Below, piece by piece: positions 15,443 to 22,886 of a stretch of DNA of 64,000 nt. The position numbers and the translations under genes are program-made. How positions within the stretch are numbered: position 1 is the first letter of the stretch; every line of letters begins with the position of its first letter. This stretch comes from Deltaproteobacteria bacterium (GTDB taxonomy: Bacteria; Myxococcota_A; UBA9160; UBA4427), in assembly GCA_016713665.1 (NCBI GenBank), contig JADJOR010000025.1, positions 62,001 through 126,000 of the forward strand. Direction: 5' to 3'. The notes beneath the pieces are model-generated. The model was not told the origin of the DNA. It saw nothing but the letters and a program-made list of their open reading frames with translations, and did not search any database.

Positions 15443-15717
15443 ATGGAAAGACAGTCGCGAGCTTTGACCTTTGGGATCCGCTTTCCGACAACGGACTCTA
15501 TACCTCTTTCTGGGTGTCCTTCAGCGATAGTACTAGCGCGGTTCTTCGACAAACTGGACACCCAAATGCGAGCAGCAATGTTGGTGCTGCCGTCGTTGCT
15601 CTCCCAGAGCCATCGTACTCAGCTTCAATCATCGTTGGGATGTTTTTTTTCGGGATCGGGGGGCGGTTTGTATCAAAACGATCTACCTGTCGCAGAGCAT
15701 CCACAATATTAAATTGA
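15439..15717 (+). CDS. Subtilase PEP-CTERM protein, segment 5 (PEP-CTERM tail)
   Basis: Last segment of the subtilase gene. It encodes NGKTVASFDLWDPLSDNGLY, a beta-rich end, and then a PEP-CTERM sorting tail: ALPEPSYSA, a hydrophobic helix (IIVGMFFFGIGG) and the basic cluster RFVSKRSTCRR. The tail shows that the whole protein was meant for exosortase processing. It overlaps segment 4 by four bases, consistent with a single-base shift near 15430. It could be mistaken for an independent 92-residue gene, but it has neither signal peptide nor ribosome site. Confidence 0.55.
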   Translation: MNGKTVASFDLWDPLSDNGLYTSFWVSFSDSTSAVLRQTGHPNASSNVGAAVVALPEPSYSASIIVGMFFFGIGGRFVSKRSTCRRASTILN

Positions 15718-15742
15718 CGGGGGAATGTCCGGTCCGCTGCGA

Positions 15743-16918
15743 TCATCCCCCATCCCCTTCATCCTCCGCCTCCGGCGGCGTTGCATCCTGCAGGTCGTCG
15801 CGGAAGCCCTCGGGCAACACGACCTTCTGACTCCCCCCCTTCTTCCCCCGCTTGGCCCGCATCGCCGTCGGCGGGAACTCCATTTCCTGATCCCCTTCCT
15901 CGAGGATCGCATCGAGCTCCGCGAGCGACTCGATCCGGATCAGCTTGTCCCGCATCTTGGTGCTGCCCGGGAAGCCCTTCGTGTACCAGGTCGCGTGCTT
16001 GCGGAAGTCGCGCATTCCCCAGCGCTCGGTGTTCCACTCGCATAACAGTCGCGCATGCCTTCGCATCGTCTCCGCGACCTCGCCGAATCCCGGCGGGTCC
16101 TCCGGCTGCCGGCCCGCGAAGACGTCCGCGAGATCCCGGAACAGCCACGGCCTTCCGAGACACCCCCGCCCGACGACGACCCCGTCGCAGCCCGTCTCCC
16201 GCATCATCCGCAGCGCGTCCCACGCCTCCCAGATGTCCCCGTTCCCGAAGACCGGAATCGTCTTCACCGCCTGCTTGAGCTCCCCGATCGCGTTCCAGTC
16301 CGCCTCCCCGTCGTAGAGCTGCGCCGCCGTCCGCGCATGAAGCGCGACCGCACGACACCCTTCGCCCTCCGCGATCCGCCCCGCCTCGAGATAGGTCTCC
16401 CAGCCTTCCTCGATCCCGATCCGGAACTTGATCGTGACGGGAATCGGTCCGGCATTGCGGACGGCCGCGCGGACGATCCCCTCGAGCAGTCGCGGCTTCG
16501 CGGGAATGGCGGCGCCGCCGCCCTTGCGGGTGACTTTCTTGACGGGGCAGCCGAAGTTCATGTCGAGGTGGTCGATGCGGTCTTCGGCGACCAGCATCTT
16601 GACGGCCTCGCCGACATAATGCGGATCGACGCCGTAGAGCTGGAGGCTTCGCGGACTCTCGTCGGGGTCGAACTCCGAGAGGCGCATCGTCTTCTCGTTG
16701 CGTTCGACGAGCGCTCGGGCCGTGATCATCTCGGAGACGTAGAGACCGGCGCCAAACCCGCGGCAGAGCCGACGAAACGGCGCATTCGTGATGCCGGCCA
16801 TCGGGGCGAGGACGACCGGCGGATCGGCGCAGATCGGGCCGATCGAGACCGGCGGGAACTCGCCCGGGCGGGCGGGCTCGACGCCGCGGTTGATGGGGCT
16901 GATGTAGATGGGGTTCAT
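15743..16918 (-). CDS. dusB: tRNA-dihydrouridine synthase
   Basis: A 391-residue FMN enzyme that reduces uridines in the D-loop of tRNA with NADPH. Visible family marks are the barrel start VVLAPMAGITNAPFRRLCRG, the catalytic cysteine box MNFGCPVKKVTRKGGGAA near residue 120, the phosphate-binding segments FGNGDIWEAWDAL and VVVGRGCLGRPWLF, and the C-terminal helical domain (RKHATWYTKGFPG). Length is above the usual 320-350 because of an N-terminal leader of about 30 and a lysine-rich tail. It is convergent with the subtilase gene, 25 bases apart, and has no obvious operon partner. Assignment to DusB rather than DusA or DusC rests on the overall pattern. Confidence 0.93.
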   Translation of the reverse strand: MNPIYISPINRGVEPARPGEFPPVSIGPICADPPVVLAPMAGITNAPFRRLCRGFGAGLYVSEMITARALVERNEKTMRLSEFDPDESPRSLQLYGVDPHYVGEAVKMLVAEDRIDHLDMNFGCPVKKVTRKGGGAAIPAKPRLLEGIVRAAVRNAGPIPVTIKFRIGIEEGWETYLEAGRIAEGEGCRAVALHARTAAQLYDGEADWNAIGELKQAVKTIPVFGNGDIWEAWDALRMMRETGCDGVVVGRGCLGRPWLFRDLADVFAGRQPEDPPGFGEVAETMRRHARLLCEWNTERWGMRDFRKHATWYTKGFPGSTKMRDKLIRIESLAELDAILEEGDQEMEFPPTAMRAKRGKKGGSQKVVLPEGFRDDLQDATPPEAEDEGDGG

Positions 16919-17170
16919 CAGCGGTTAGATACCAGATCGGGGCCGGGGAGGGCGCGGCGGGCGCGATCGGCCCGGGTGGGCTGGCGCGGCGGGGGCGACC
17001 GAAGCCACTCGAGCCGACCGGGGCAATCGCGTCGAGCGGGAGGCCCGGGCGGCCGCGCAGGGTGCAACCGTCTGCCCCGCGACCCCCGGTCGCCCGGCCT
17101 CCGGAACCGACTCCGAGCGACGGGGTCTCCCGATGTTGCGCCGCATCGCGTGAAAGGGTCCACTCCGGGC

Positions 17171-17869
17171 ATGCCCAGGCTTGCGTCGAAATCCCGCCTC
17201 CGCGCCCTGGCCCTCGGCGCCGCGTTTTGCGCATGCATTTCGTCGAGCCTCGCCCCGAGCGCCGTCCAGGCCCAGATCGGCCTCTACCCCGACGAGGTCG
17301 ACCGGCTCGACGTCATCACGATCGAGCAGGACGGCCGCGATCTCCACGCCTTCAGCTCCGTCACCGGCAGCCGCGGTCGCCTCCGCCTCGACCTCGAGGA
17401 GGTCGTCCTCTTCAACGAGAGCCGCGGCCGGATCGGCATCGTGCTGACGAGCCACCGCGCCATCGGTGTCTCGACGAACGGCGGCTTCAGCGAGACCCGC
17501 TACCGGATCGCCGAACGCGCCCCCGAGCGCGCGCTCGTGTCCCAGCGCATCGGCCTCGTCGCGACCGGCCGCCGGGCCCTCGGCTTCGTCGGCCCGTCCG
17601 GGATCTGGATCGAAGAGGCGCTGACGCCCGAAGAGTCGATCGAAGCCGTCCGCGCCGGCGCCGCCGTCGGCATCGTGATCACCAACCGCCGCGCCCTCGG
17701 CCTCGCCCCCGAGGTCGGCCGCTTCGCCTCGATGCCCTTCCAGCTGCGCGAGAAGCTCGAGTCGGTCGACGCCGAGGACACGCTCGCGAAGCTGCGGACG
17801 GACCGGCGGCTTCTCATCTTCACGGGGCCGGGGGCGGTCTGGACTTTTCGGAATCGGAATCTCGAGTGA
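17171..17869 (+). CDS. Exported protein of unknown function (3' end duplicated downstream)
   Basis: The ATG at 17171 gives a clear signal peptide (LRALALGAAFCACISSSLAP, cleavage near VQAQIG). The mature 200 residues are beta-rich, with repeated segments of the type IGIVLTSHRAIGVSTNG, IGLVATGRRALGFVGPSG and VGIVITNRRALGLAPEVG: three related strands about 50-60 residues apart, suggesting a propeller- or barrel-like repeat fold. No catalytic motif was recognised. Its last 60 codons are present a second time at 18612-18790, on the other side of higBA. Base use matches the genome. Function unknown. Confidence 0.75.
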   Translation: MPRLASKSRLRALALGAAFCACISSSLAPSAVQAQIGLYPDEVDRLDVITIEQDGRDLHAFSSVTGSRGRLRLDLEEVVLFNESRGRIGIVLTSHRAIGVSTNGGFSETRYRIAERAPERALVSQRIGLVATGRRALGFVGPSGIWIEEALTPEESIEAVRAGAAVGIVITNRRALGLAPEVGRFASMPFQLREKLESVDAEDTLAKLRTDRRLLIFTGPGAVWTFRNRNLE

Positions 17870-17871
17870 GG
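17692..17871 (+). repeat. Direct repeat copy A (3' end of exported-protein gene)
   Basis: About 180 bases covering the last 60 codons and stop of the gene at 17171-17869. They recur at 18612-18790 in the same orientation with scattered substitutions and one small indel; by eye roughly nine in ten bases agree. The pair brackets the higBA module. Confidence 0.85.
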
Positions 17872-17962
17872 GACGGGGATTTCCGGGGGAGCAGGATCAC
17901 GGTCACGGGGGATCGTTGATGGCGTCGATGCATTCATTGCCTTCGTTGGAATGCGTGACGTT

Positions 17963-17983
17963 TAGTAACGGGTTGCGTTACTA
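17963..17983. promoter_or_regulatory. higBA operator (perfect dyad TAGTAACG-N5-CGTTACTA)
   Basis: Eight-base arms match exactly around GGTTG, 26 bases before the higB ATG. Dyads with GTTAC or GTTAA arms in this position are typical HigA binding sites, through which antitoxin represses its own operon. Binding is inferred from position and symmetry. Confidence 0.7.
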
Positions 17984-18008
17984 GGTCCGGCCGCTACGTT
18001 CCCGACCC

Positions 18009-18296
18009 ATGATCCGCTCATTCGCGAGCGCAGAGACCGCTCGCGTCTTCAATCGCGTACGAGTCCCGCGGTGGAGCAACGACGTTCAACGTCAGGCGCT
18101 TCGAAAACTTCTCGTTCTGAATGCAGCCGGACGAATCGAAGACCTGCGCGTGCCACCGGGGAATCGGCTCGAGCGGCTGAAGCGAGATCGCGTCGGTCAG
18201 TACAGCATCAGGATCAACGACCAATGGCGAATCTGTTTCGCCTGGTCGAATGGTCACGCAAGCGACGTCGAGATCGTCGATTACCACAGGGGATGA
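18009..18296 (+). CDS. higB: HigB-type toxin (RelE/ParE superfamily mRNA interferase)
   Basis: A 95-residue ribosome-dependent mRNA endonuclease of type II toxin-antitoxin systems. Family marks are RKLLVLNAAGRIEDLRVPPG, LERLKRDRVGQYSIRINDQW and the C-terminal end DVEIVDYHRG. The full usual length is present with no frame damage, so it looks functional. It precedes higA by three bases, the toxin-first order typical of higBA, and has a palindromic operator 26 bases upstream. The module is embedded between the two copies of a 180-base direct repeat, suggesting it arrived as a unit. Confidence 0.92.
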   Translation: MIRSFASAETARVFNRVRVPRWSNDVQRQALRKLLVLNAAGRIEDLRVPPGNRLERLKRDRVGQYSIRINDQWRICFAWSNGHASDVEIVDYHRG

Positions 18297-18299
18297 GAA

Positions 18300-18605
18300 A
18301 TGGCAGGTAGGAAACTCGACCCGATCCACCCGGGAGAAATCCTCATGGAGGAGTTTCTCAATCCGCTGGAGATCACTCAGTATCGCCTCGCCAAGGAGAT
18401 CAGCGTTCCTGCCCGGAGGATCAACGAGATCGTGCAGGGCAAACGCGGAATCTCGGCCGATACGGCCCTTCGGCTTTCGAGATACTTCGGGATGTCGGAG
18501 CGCTTCTGGATCGATCTGCAATCGCATTACGACATCGAAATCGAGAAGGACAAGCTCGGTCCGCGCCTCAAGCGAGAGGTCGCCGAGCTCAAGCGGGCCG
18601 GCTGA
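18300..18605 (+). CDS. higA: HigA-type antitoxin (Xre-like helix-turn-helix)
   Basis: A 101-residue DNA-binding antitoxin that neutralises HigB and represses the operon. It begins with the family signature DPIHPGEILMEEFLNPL; the helix-turn-helix spans about residues 28-70 (YRLAKEISVPARRINEIVQG, then KRGISADTALRLSRYFG), followed by RFWIDLQSHYDIEIEK. Length and motifs are complete. The stop at 18603-18605 lies six bases before the second copy of the direct repeat, so the module fills the space between the repeats almost exactly. Confidence 0.93.
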   Translation: MAGRKLDPIHPGEILMEEFLNPLEITQYRLAKEISVPARRINEIVQGKRGISADTALRLSRYFGMSERFWIDLQSHYDIEIEKDKLGPRLKREVAELKRAG

Positions 18606-18611
18606 CGCCGA

Positions 18612-18790
18612 CGCCTCCGCCTCGCGCCCGAAGTCGGCCGGTTCGCCTCGATGCCCTTCCAGCTGCGCGAGAAGCTCGAGTCGGTCGTTGCCTAGGACAC
18701 CCTCGCGAAGATCCGGACGAACCGACGGCTCCTCATCTTCACGGGGCCGGGGGCGGTCTGGACGTTTCGGAATCGGAATCTGGAGTGAGG
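18612..18790 (+). pseudogene. Degenerate duplicate of the 3' end of the gene at 17171 (direct repeat copy B)
   Basis: Repeats the last 60 codons of the exported-protein gene, with an in-frame TAG (near 18692) where the original has sense codons and a small indel near the left end. There is no start codon or signal peptide. It marks the right border of the higBA insertion and overlaps, on the other strand, the damaged end of an antitoxin-like gene (18739-18903). Confidence 0.75.
18612..18790 (+). repeat. Direct repeat copy B, right border of the higBA insertion
   Basis: Second copy of the 180-base repeat (first at 17692-17871), with several substitutions and a small indel at its left side. 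It begins seven bases after the higA stop. Confidence 0.8.
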
Positions 18791-18903
18791 GTCAGCGAGA
18801 CCGGCCGACAATCCTTGAGTCGATCGATGTACTTGCCCCGTACGCCCTTGGAGAAGTCGTAGTCCTCCTCGGAGCCGTCGTTCGTGTCAGGCTTCTTGCT
18901 CAT
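18739..18903 (-). pseudogene. Truncated antitoxin-like gene
   Basis: A 54-residue open frame, too short for routine calling. Its first half reads SEEDYDFSKGVRGKYIDRL, which closely matches the conserved N-terminal box (YDFSKGVRGKY) of a widespread small antitoxin family that normally continues with an acidic, valine-rich strand and helix. Here the continuation is replaced by VSLTLTPDSDSETSRPPPAP, exactly where the duplicated direct repeat B begins on the other strand. The gene was therefore probably cut by the rearrangement that created the repeat. No partner toxin is adjacent. Confidence 0.55.
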
Positions 18904-18969
18904 GCGAACTCCGCTCGCGCCGAACCGCGAGCGTCTCTCAGGAAAGCACGGTGCACAATCCCTCTGCGG

Positions 18970-19122
18970 TTAGGGTCCAAACCGGCGCGGTCGACGACGT
19001 TCGTGATAGACCGAGAGCACGTCGACGTGATCGACACGAATCACGAAGTAGACCCGATACGGGAACCGGCGTACTCGAGCGCGACGGACGCGATCATGGT
19101 GGACGGCATAGATCGTGGGTTC
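18970..19122 (-). pseudogene. ParE/RelE-type toxin remnant
   Basis: Directly after the stop of the antitoxin at 19123, and in the same frame, 50 codons without a start encode VRRFPYRVYFVIRVDHVDVL and SVYHERRRPRRF before TAA. This is the C-terminal half of a ParE/RelE-superfamily toxin. The first 45 or so residues are missing, apparently by a deletion that brought the remnant against the antitoxin stop. The toxin should be dead. Confidence 0.65.
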
Positions 19123-19350
19123 TCACCGCTGCCGTTGCCGAATGCGTTCTCGAGCGACTTCCCAGGGCACGCCGCCGTCCGGATCGGCATCGGCCTCAGC
19201 GAGGCGGCGATCGAGGTCTTCTCGCTGTTCGGTGGTCATCGCGAGAGTATCGTCCTCTTCCGGGATGCTGTTCCAGAGTTCTTCGACGAGCTCGAGTTTC
19301 TCGGCGGTCGACAGCTTCAAGAGTTCCCGGCGAAGGGCGTTCGACGTCAT
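19123..19350 (-). CDS. Addiction-module antitoxin of the PF09720 type (orphaned)
   Basis: A 75-residue protein beginning MTSNALRRELLKLSTAEKLE; earlier ATGs at 19353 and 19398 are less likely. The pattern LSTAEKLELVEELWNSI, then a variable linker, then LDRRLAEADADPDGGVPWEV matches the short unstable antitoxins that pair with RelE/ParE toxins. The partner toxin immediately downstream survives only as a C-terminal fragment, so this antitoxin is now an orphan. It may persist because it still neutralises related toxins, or simply because it is harmless. Confidence 0.75.
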   Translation of the reverse strand: MTSNALRRELLKLSTAEKLELVEELWNSIPEEDDTLAMTTEQREDLDRRLAEADADPDGGVPWEVARERIRQRQR

Positions 19351-19522
19351 CATGAAAGTCTGCCGCCAGATCCAAGATGGAGCAAGTCCGGGCCTCATCT
19401 GGAATAATCAATCAGCTGGCCCCGCTGGATCAAGGCGTGAACTTCCGTCCTCGTCCCGAACCGCAACCGCCTCGCCTTGACGCAGGCTTGGCGCCATCCC
19501 GGTCGACCGAACGAGCTCGATC

Positions 19523-20053
19523 TCACTTCTGCCGCCTCTCCAACATCTCCCTCGCAGCCGCGAGCGCATGCGGCGGATACCCGTCGAGCGGATAGTAGGC
19601 GGCGAGAATTGCTTCGGCCTCGTCCCAGCGCGCGACGTCGAGATGTCGCAGCAGATACCGCACGTCCTCCTCGTCCTGATATCCCTCGCCGATCCGGAAG
19701 GCAAGCGTCTTCATCGCGAGCATGTAACGCGCGTCCGCGACGAACACGCGCAAGTGGTCGAGCTCGAGGAACGAATCGAAGGTCCCGCGATCGCTCAGGT
19801 AGCCCTTGACCGCATGGTTGAGCCAGCGGTCGGGAAGGTCGCGCCGCGCGGCGATGGCGAGTGCGGCGTCGAGCAGGATCGAGGAAGGCTCGAAGACGGC
19901 ATCGACGCCGCGCGTTGCGTCTCGAGAACGGAAGACGAGGCCCATGACTGCGCCGCCGGCCAGCTGGACCTGGCCGACCACGTTTCGCGCGGCGAGCTCG
20001 GTATTCAGCTCGTGGAGCAGGTCGAGGATCTGGGTGCGGGTCAAGACAGCCAT
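19523..20053 (-). CDS. Nucleotidyltransferase-like protein (DUF6036 type), possible toxin-like partner
   Basis: A 176-residue protein resembling the DUF6036/AbiEii-related nucleotidyltransferase fold. It starts with RTQILDLLHELNTELAARNV, then VQLAGGAVMGLVFRSRDATR with a DAVFEP segment, where the family usually has G-G/A and D-x-D catalytic features. The helical C-terminal half contains MLAMKTLAFRIGEGYQDEED, a typical feature of this group. It starts seven bases after the stop of the ribbon-helix-helix gene, so the two form an operon. In known systems such transferases block tRNAs or other targets and are paired with small DNA-binding partners. Acting as a toxin here is inference. Confidence 0.7.
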   Translation of the reverse strand: MAVLTRTQILDLLHELNTELAARNVVGQVQLAGGAVMGLVFRSRDATRGVDAVFEPSSILLDAALAIAARRDLPDRWLNHAVKGYLSDRGTFDSFLELDHLRVFVADARYMLAMKTLAFRIGEGYQDEEDVRYLLRHLDVARWDEAEAILAAYYPLDGYPPHALAAAREMLERRQK

Positions 20054-20059
20054 GGCGCG

Positions 20060-20563
20060 TCAGACCCGCCCGCCGAGCGCCGTGTCGATGAAGAGATTTC
20101 GGGCGGCAAAAGGCGGCGGGGACGCGAGCAGAAGATGAAGTCGGAGGCTCGAGAGCGACGAGCCGAAGACGGGCTCGTCGAGGGGCGGGATCGCCTTCAC
20201 CCAGTCCGGTACGCGGATGTTCCGGGCGGCGGCCGCCTGCTCGATCGTCGCCGCGAGATAGTTGGACCAGTAGGGATCGAGCGGGCGCGCGGGGGGATGC
20301 TCGATCGCCATCGTGAGCTCCTCCCGCGAGAGGCGATTCAAGAGGTCGAGGATCTCCGCGAAGGCGAAGGCACGCTCGTTCCCACTCCGGGCCTCCCCGA
20401 GGCCGGCGATCGCGCTCGCGAGTTCCTCGGCGCCGGAAGGCAGGAGCCGCCCGAGAACCCAGGCCGAGACCGAGCGTCCGGCCCGCCGTGCGGCCGCCTG
20501 GATCGCCCGTTTCTGGGCAGGCGAGATTCGGATCTGGAGCTGGGTGGACCTGGATTCCTTCAT
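20060..20563 (-). CDS. Ribbon-helix-helix protein with unknown C-terminal domain
   Basis: A 167-residue protein. Residues 6-45 (STQLQIRISPAQKRAIQAAA, then RRAGRSVSAWVLGRLLP) form a ribbon-helix-helix DNA-binding region like DUF1778-type antitoxins. The remaining about 115 residues (WSNYLAATIEQAAAARNIRV, WVKAIPPLDEPVF) were not assigned to a known family. It precedes the nucleotidyltransferase by seven bases. A promoter-region palindrome plus direct repeat just upstream (20590-20614) suggests that it represses its own operon. The pair has the organisation of a type II or VII-like toxin-antitoxin module; that role is inference. Confidence 0.7.
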   Translation of the reverse strand: MKESRSTQLQIRISPAQKRAIQAAARRAGRSVSAWVLGRLLPSGAEELASAIAGLGEARSGNERAFAFAEILDLLNRLSREELTMAIEHPPARPLDPYWSNYLAATIEQAAAARNIRVPDWVKAIPPLDEPVFGSSLSSLRLHLLLASPPPFAARNLFIDTALGGRV

Positions 20564-20589
20564 GATGACGGCAGTCTAGGCAGCAAGAG

Positions 20590-20614
20590 ATTGACGTCAA
20601 TACATGTCAATACA
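20590..20614 (-). promoter_or_regulatory. Operator and -35 region of the RHH/nucleotidyltransferase pair
   Basis: Contains the perfect 12-base palindrome ATTGACGTCAAT (20590-20601) and two copies of GTCAATACA in tandem (20596-20604 and 20606-20614), giving half-sites one helical turn apart. Read leftwards it includes TTGACG followed after 16 bases by TAGACT, a fair sigma70-type promoter, 30-50 bases before the ATG at 20563. Tandem half-sites at a ten-base period are typical of ribbon-helix-helix repressors. Confidence 0.55.
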
Positions 20615-20922
20615 CTCGATCGGCACAACGTGGGCCATGAGAGGATTCTTCGGGTCGAGGTGTGAATCGATGGCATCGCCCTGGACTGTGACGTCCTCAC
20701 CTTGACGCCAGCCCGAATTGGCCGACCCTGTGCCCCGCCCCCACCCCCAGCTCGTGCTCGGCGCGCGGATCTCCCGTTCGGGAGGCACGCGACGGCCCGA
20801 CCCTTGCTCGTCCAAGGACGACGAGCCGGGAGCCGGATCGAACGGCCAGGTCACGAGCAGTGCGCGGGGCCGTTGAAGATCCGTAGGGAAGTTGGATTGG
20901 AAGAGAGGATGAACGCGCCCCG
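20615..20922. other. Divergent intergenic region before parE, no gene seen
   Basis: About 308 bases between the RHH operon promoter and parE. Open frames across it are shadows without ribosome sites. The right end has AGAGAGG at 20904-20908, followed at once by an in-frame ATG (20909) that meets a stop after five codons. This short frame matches the downstream parE frame and bears on where parE really begins. Confidence 0.35.
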
Positions 20923-22822
20923 ATGACGAAGGCCACCGCCCAGTCTGCCGCTCCCGCCTCGAAGGGAGCGCCGCGCCCGCGGCGCGATCCGGCGTCCCTC
21001 CGGCGCCTCTTCCGGCGGAAAGGTCGCCTACGACGAGAAGGCGATCCAGACGCTCGACGCGCTGTCGCATATCCGGCTGCGCACGGGCATGTACATCGGC
21101 CGCCTCGGCGACGGCTCGACGCCGGTCGACGGCATCTACGTCATGTTGAAAGAGGTCGTCGACAACTCGATCGACGAGTTCATCATGGGCGCGGGCAAGA
21201 AGATCGAGATCGCCCGCGACGGGGCGACGGTCGAGATCCGCGACTTCGGCCGCGGGATTCCGCTCGGCAAGGTCGTCGACTGCGTCAGTCAGATCAACAC
21301 GGGCGGCAAGTACAACGACGACGTCTTCCAGTTCTCGGTCGGCCTGAACGGCGTCGGCACGAAGGCGGTCAACGCGCTCTCCTCGTCCTTCGAGGTCAAG
21401 AGCGTCCGCGACGGTCGCTTCAAGCATGCAAGCTTCGAGCGCGGAAAGCTGAAGTCCGAGAAGGACGGCAAGACCGACGAGCCGAACGGGACCTGGATCC
21501 GCTTCACGCCGGATACCGAGATCTTCGGCAAGTACGACTGGCGCGAGGAGTTCATCGCCCATCGCCTGCGCTACTACGCCTATCTCAACAGCGGCCTCAA
21601 GCTCGGTTACAACGGCGAGACCTATCAGAGCAAGAACGGCCTGAAGGACCTGCTGACCGACGAGATCGGCGACGCCGAGCCGCTCTACGAGATCGCCCAC
21701 TGCGAGGGCGACCGCTTCGAGTTCGCGTTCACCCACGGCAACTCCTACGGCGAGTCCTACTTCTCCTTCGTGAACGGCCAGTACACGAACGACGGTGGGA
21801 CGCATCAGAGCGCCTTCCGCGAGGGCATCCTCAAGGCCGTCAACGAGCACTTCAAGAAGAGCTTCGCCGGCGAGGACGTCCGCGACGGCCTCATCGCGGC
21901 GGTCGCGGTCAAGCTCCAGGATCCGGTCTTCGAGAGCCAGACGAAGAACAAGCTCGGCTCGGCGGACGTGCGCACCTGGCTCGTGCCGGCCGTGCGCGAC
22001 AAGGTCGTCCGCTTCCTCCACGAGCATCCCGAGGACGCGAAGGCGATCCTCGAGAAGGTCACGATGAACGAGCGCATCCGGAAGGAGCTCTCGGCCATCA
22101 AGAAGGAGGCCCGGGATCGCGCCAAGAAGGTCGCGATCCGGATCCCGAAGCTGACCGACTGCAAGTACCACTACGACGACCAGACGACGAAGCGCCGGGA
22201 CGAGACGACGATCTTCCTTTCGGAGGGCGACTCGGCCGCCGGCGTCATGGTCCCGACCCGCGACGTCTATACCCAGGCGATCTTCTCGCTGAAGGGCAAG
22301 CCGCTGAACTGCCATGGGCTCAAGCGCGACGCCATCTACAAGAACGAAGAGCTCTACAACATCATGCGGGCGCTCGGCATCGAGGACTCGCTCGAGGGGC
22401 TGCGGTACAACCGCGTCGTGCTCGCGACCGACGCCGACGTCGACGGCATGCACATCCGCAACCTGCTGCTGACCTTCTTCCTGCGCTACTTCGAAGACCT
22501 CGTGCTCAAGGGCCACGTCTTCATCCTCGAGACGCCGCTCTTCCGTGTCCGCAACAAGGGCGAGACGCGCTACTGCTATTCGGAGGCGGAGCGCGACGCG
22601 GCGATGGCGGCCCTGAAGGGACCCGAGGTGACCCGCTTCAAGGGCCTCGGCGAGATCAGCCCGAAGGAGTTCGGGCAGTTCATCGGGAAGGACATCCGGC
22701 TCGTGCCGGTCGACGTCGGCTCGATGGGCGAGGTCGCCCGCAGCCTCGAGTTCTTCATGGGGAAGAACACGCCGGAGCGCCGCGACTTCATCGTCGACAA
22801 CCTCGCGACGGACGTGCTGTGA
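20923..22822 (+). CDS. parE: Topoisomerase IV subunit B-like (type IIA ATPase subunit), frameshift near the 5' end
   Basis: ATPase subunit of a type IIA topoisomerase that unlinks or relaxes DNA together with the next gene. Motifs in order: MYIGRLGDGSTPVDG, the ATP-binding boxes EVVDNSIDEF and DFGRGIP, GLNGVGTKAVNAL, the toprim glutamate box SEGDSAAGVM and the toprim acidic box TDADVDGMH, then FKGLGEISPKEF. About 635 residues is the ParE/short GyrB length. The wording resembles the Chlamydia/Bacteroidetes topoisomerase IV type rather than canonical GyrB. The conserved start (KVAYDEKAIQTLDALSHI) lies at about 21020-21075 in the frame of 21089-22822, but its upstream start is in another frame, so a one-base shift lies between about 20960 and 21015. 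Confidence 0.88.
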
Positions 22823-22886
22823 GCACGCATCCCGTCCTGCCGTCGTCGCGCGAGATCCGCCCGACCCGCCCCACGGAGACCTTCCG

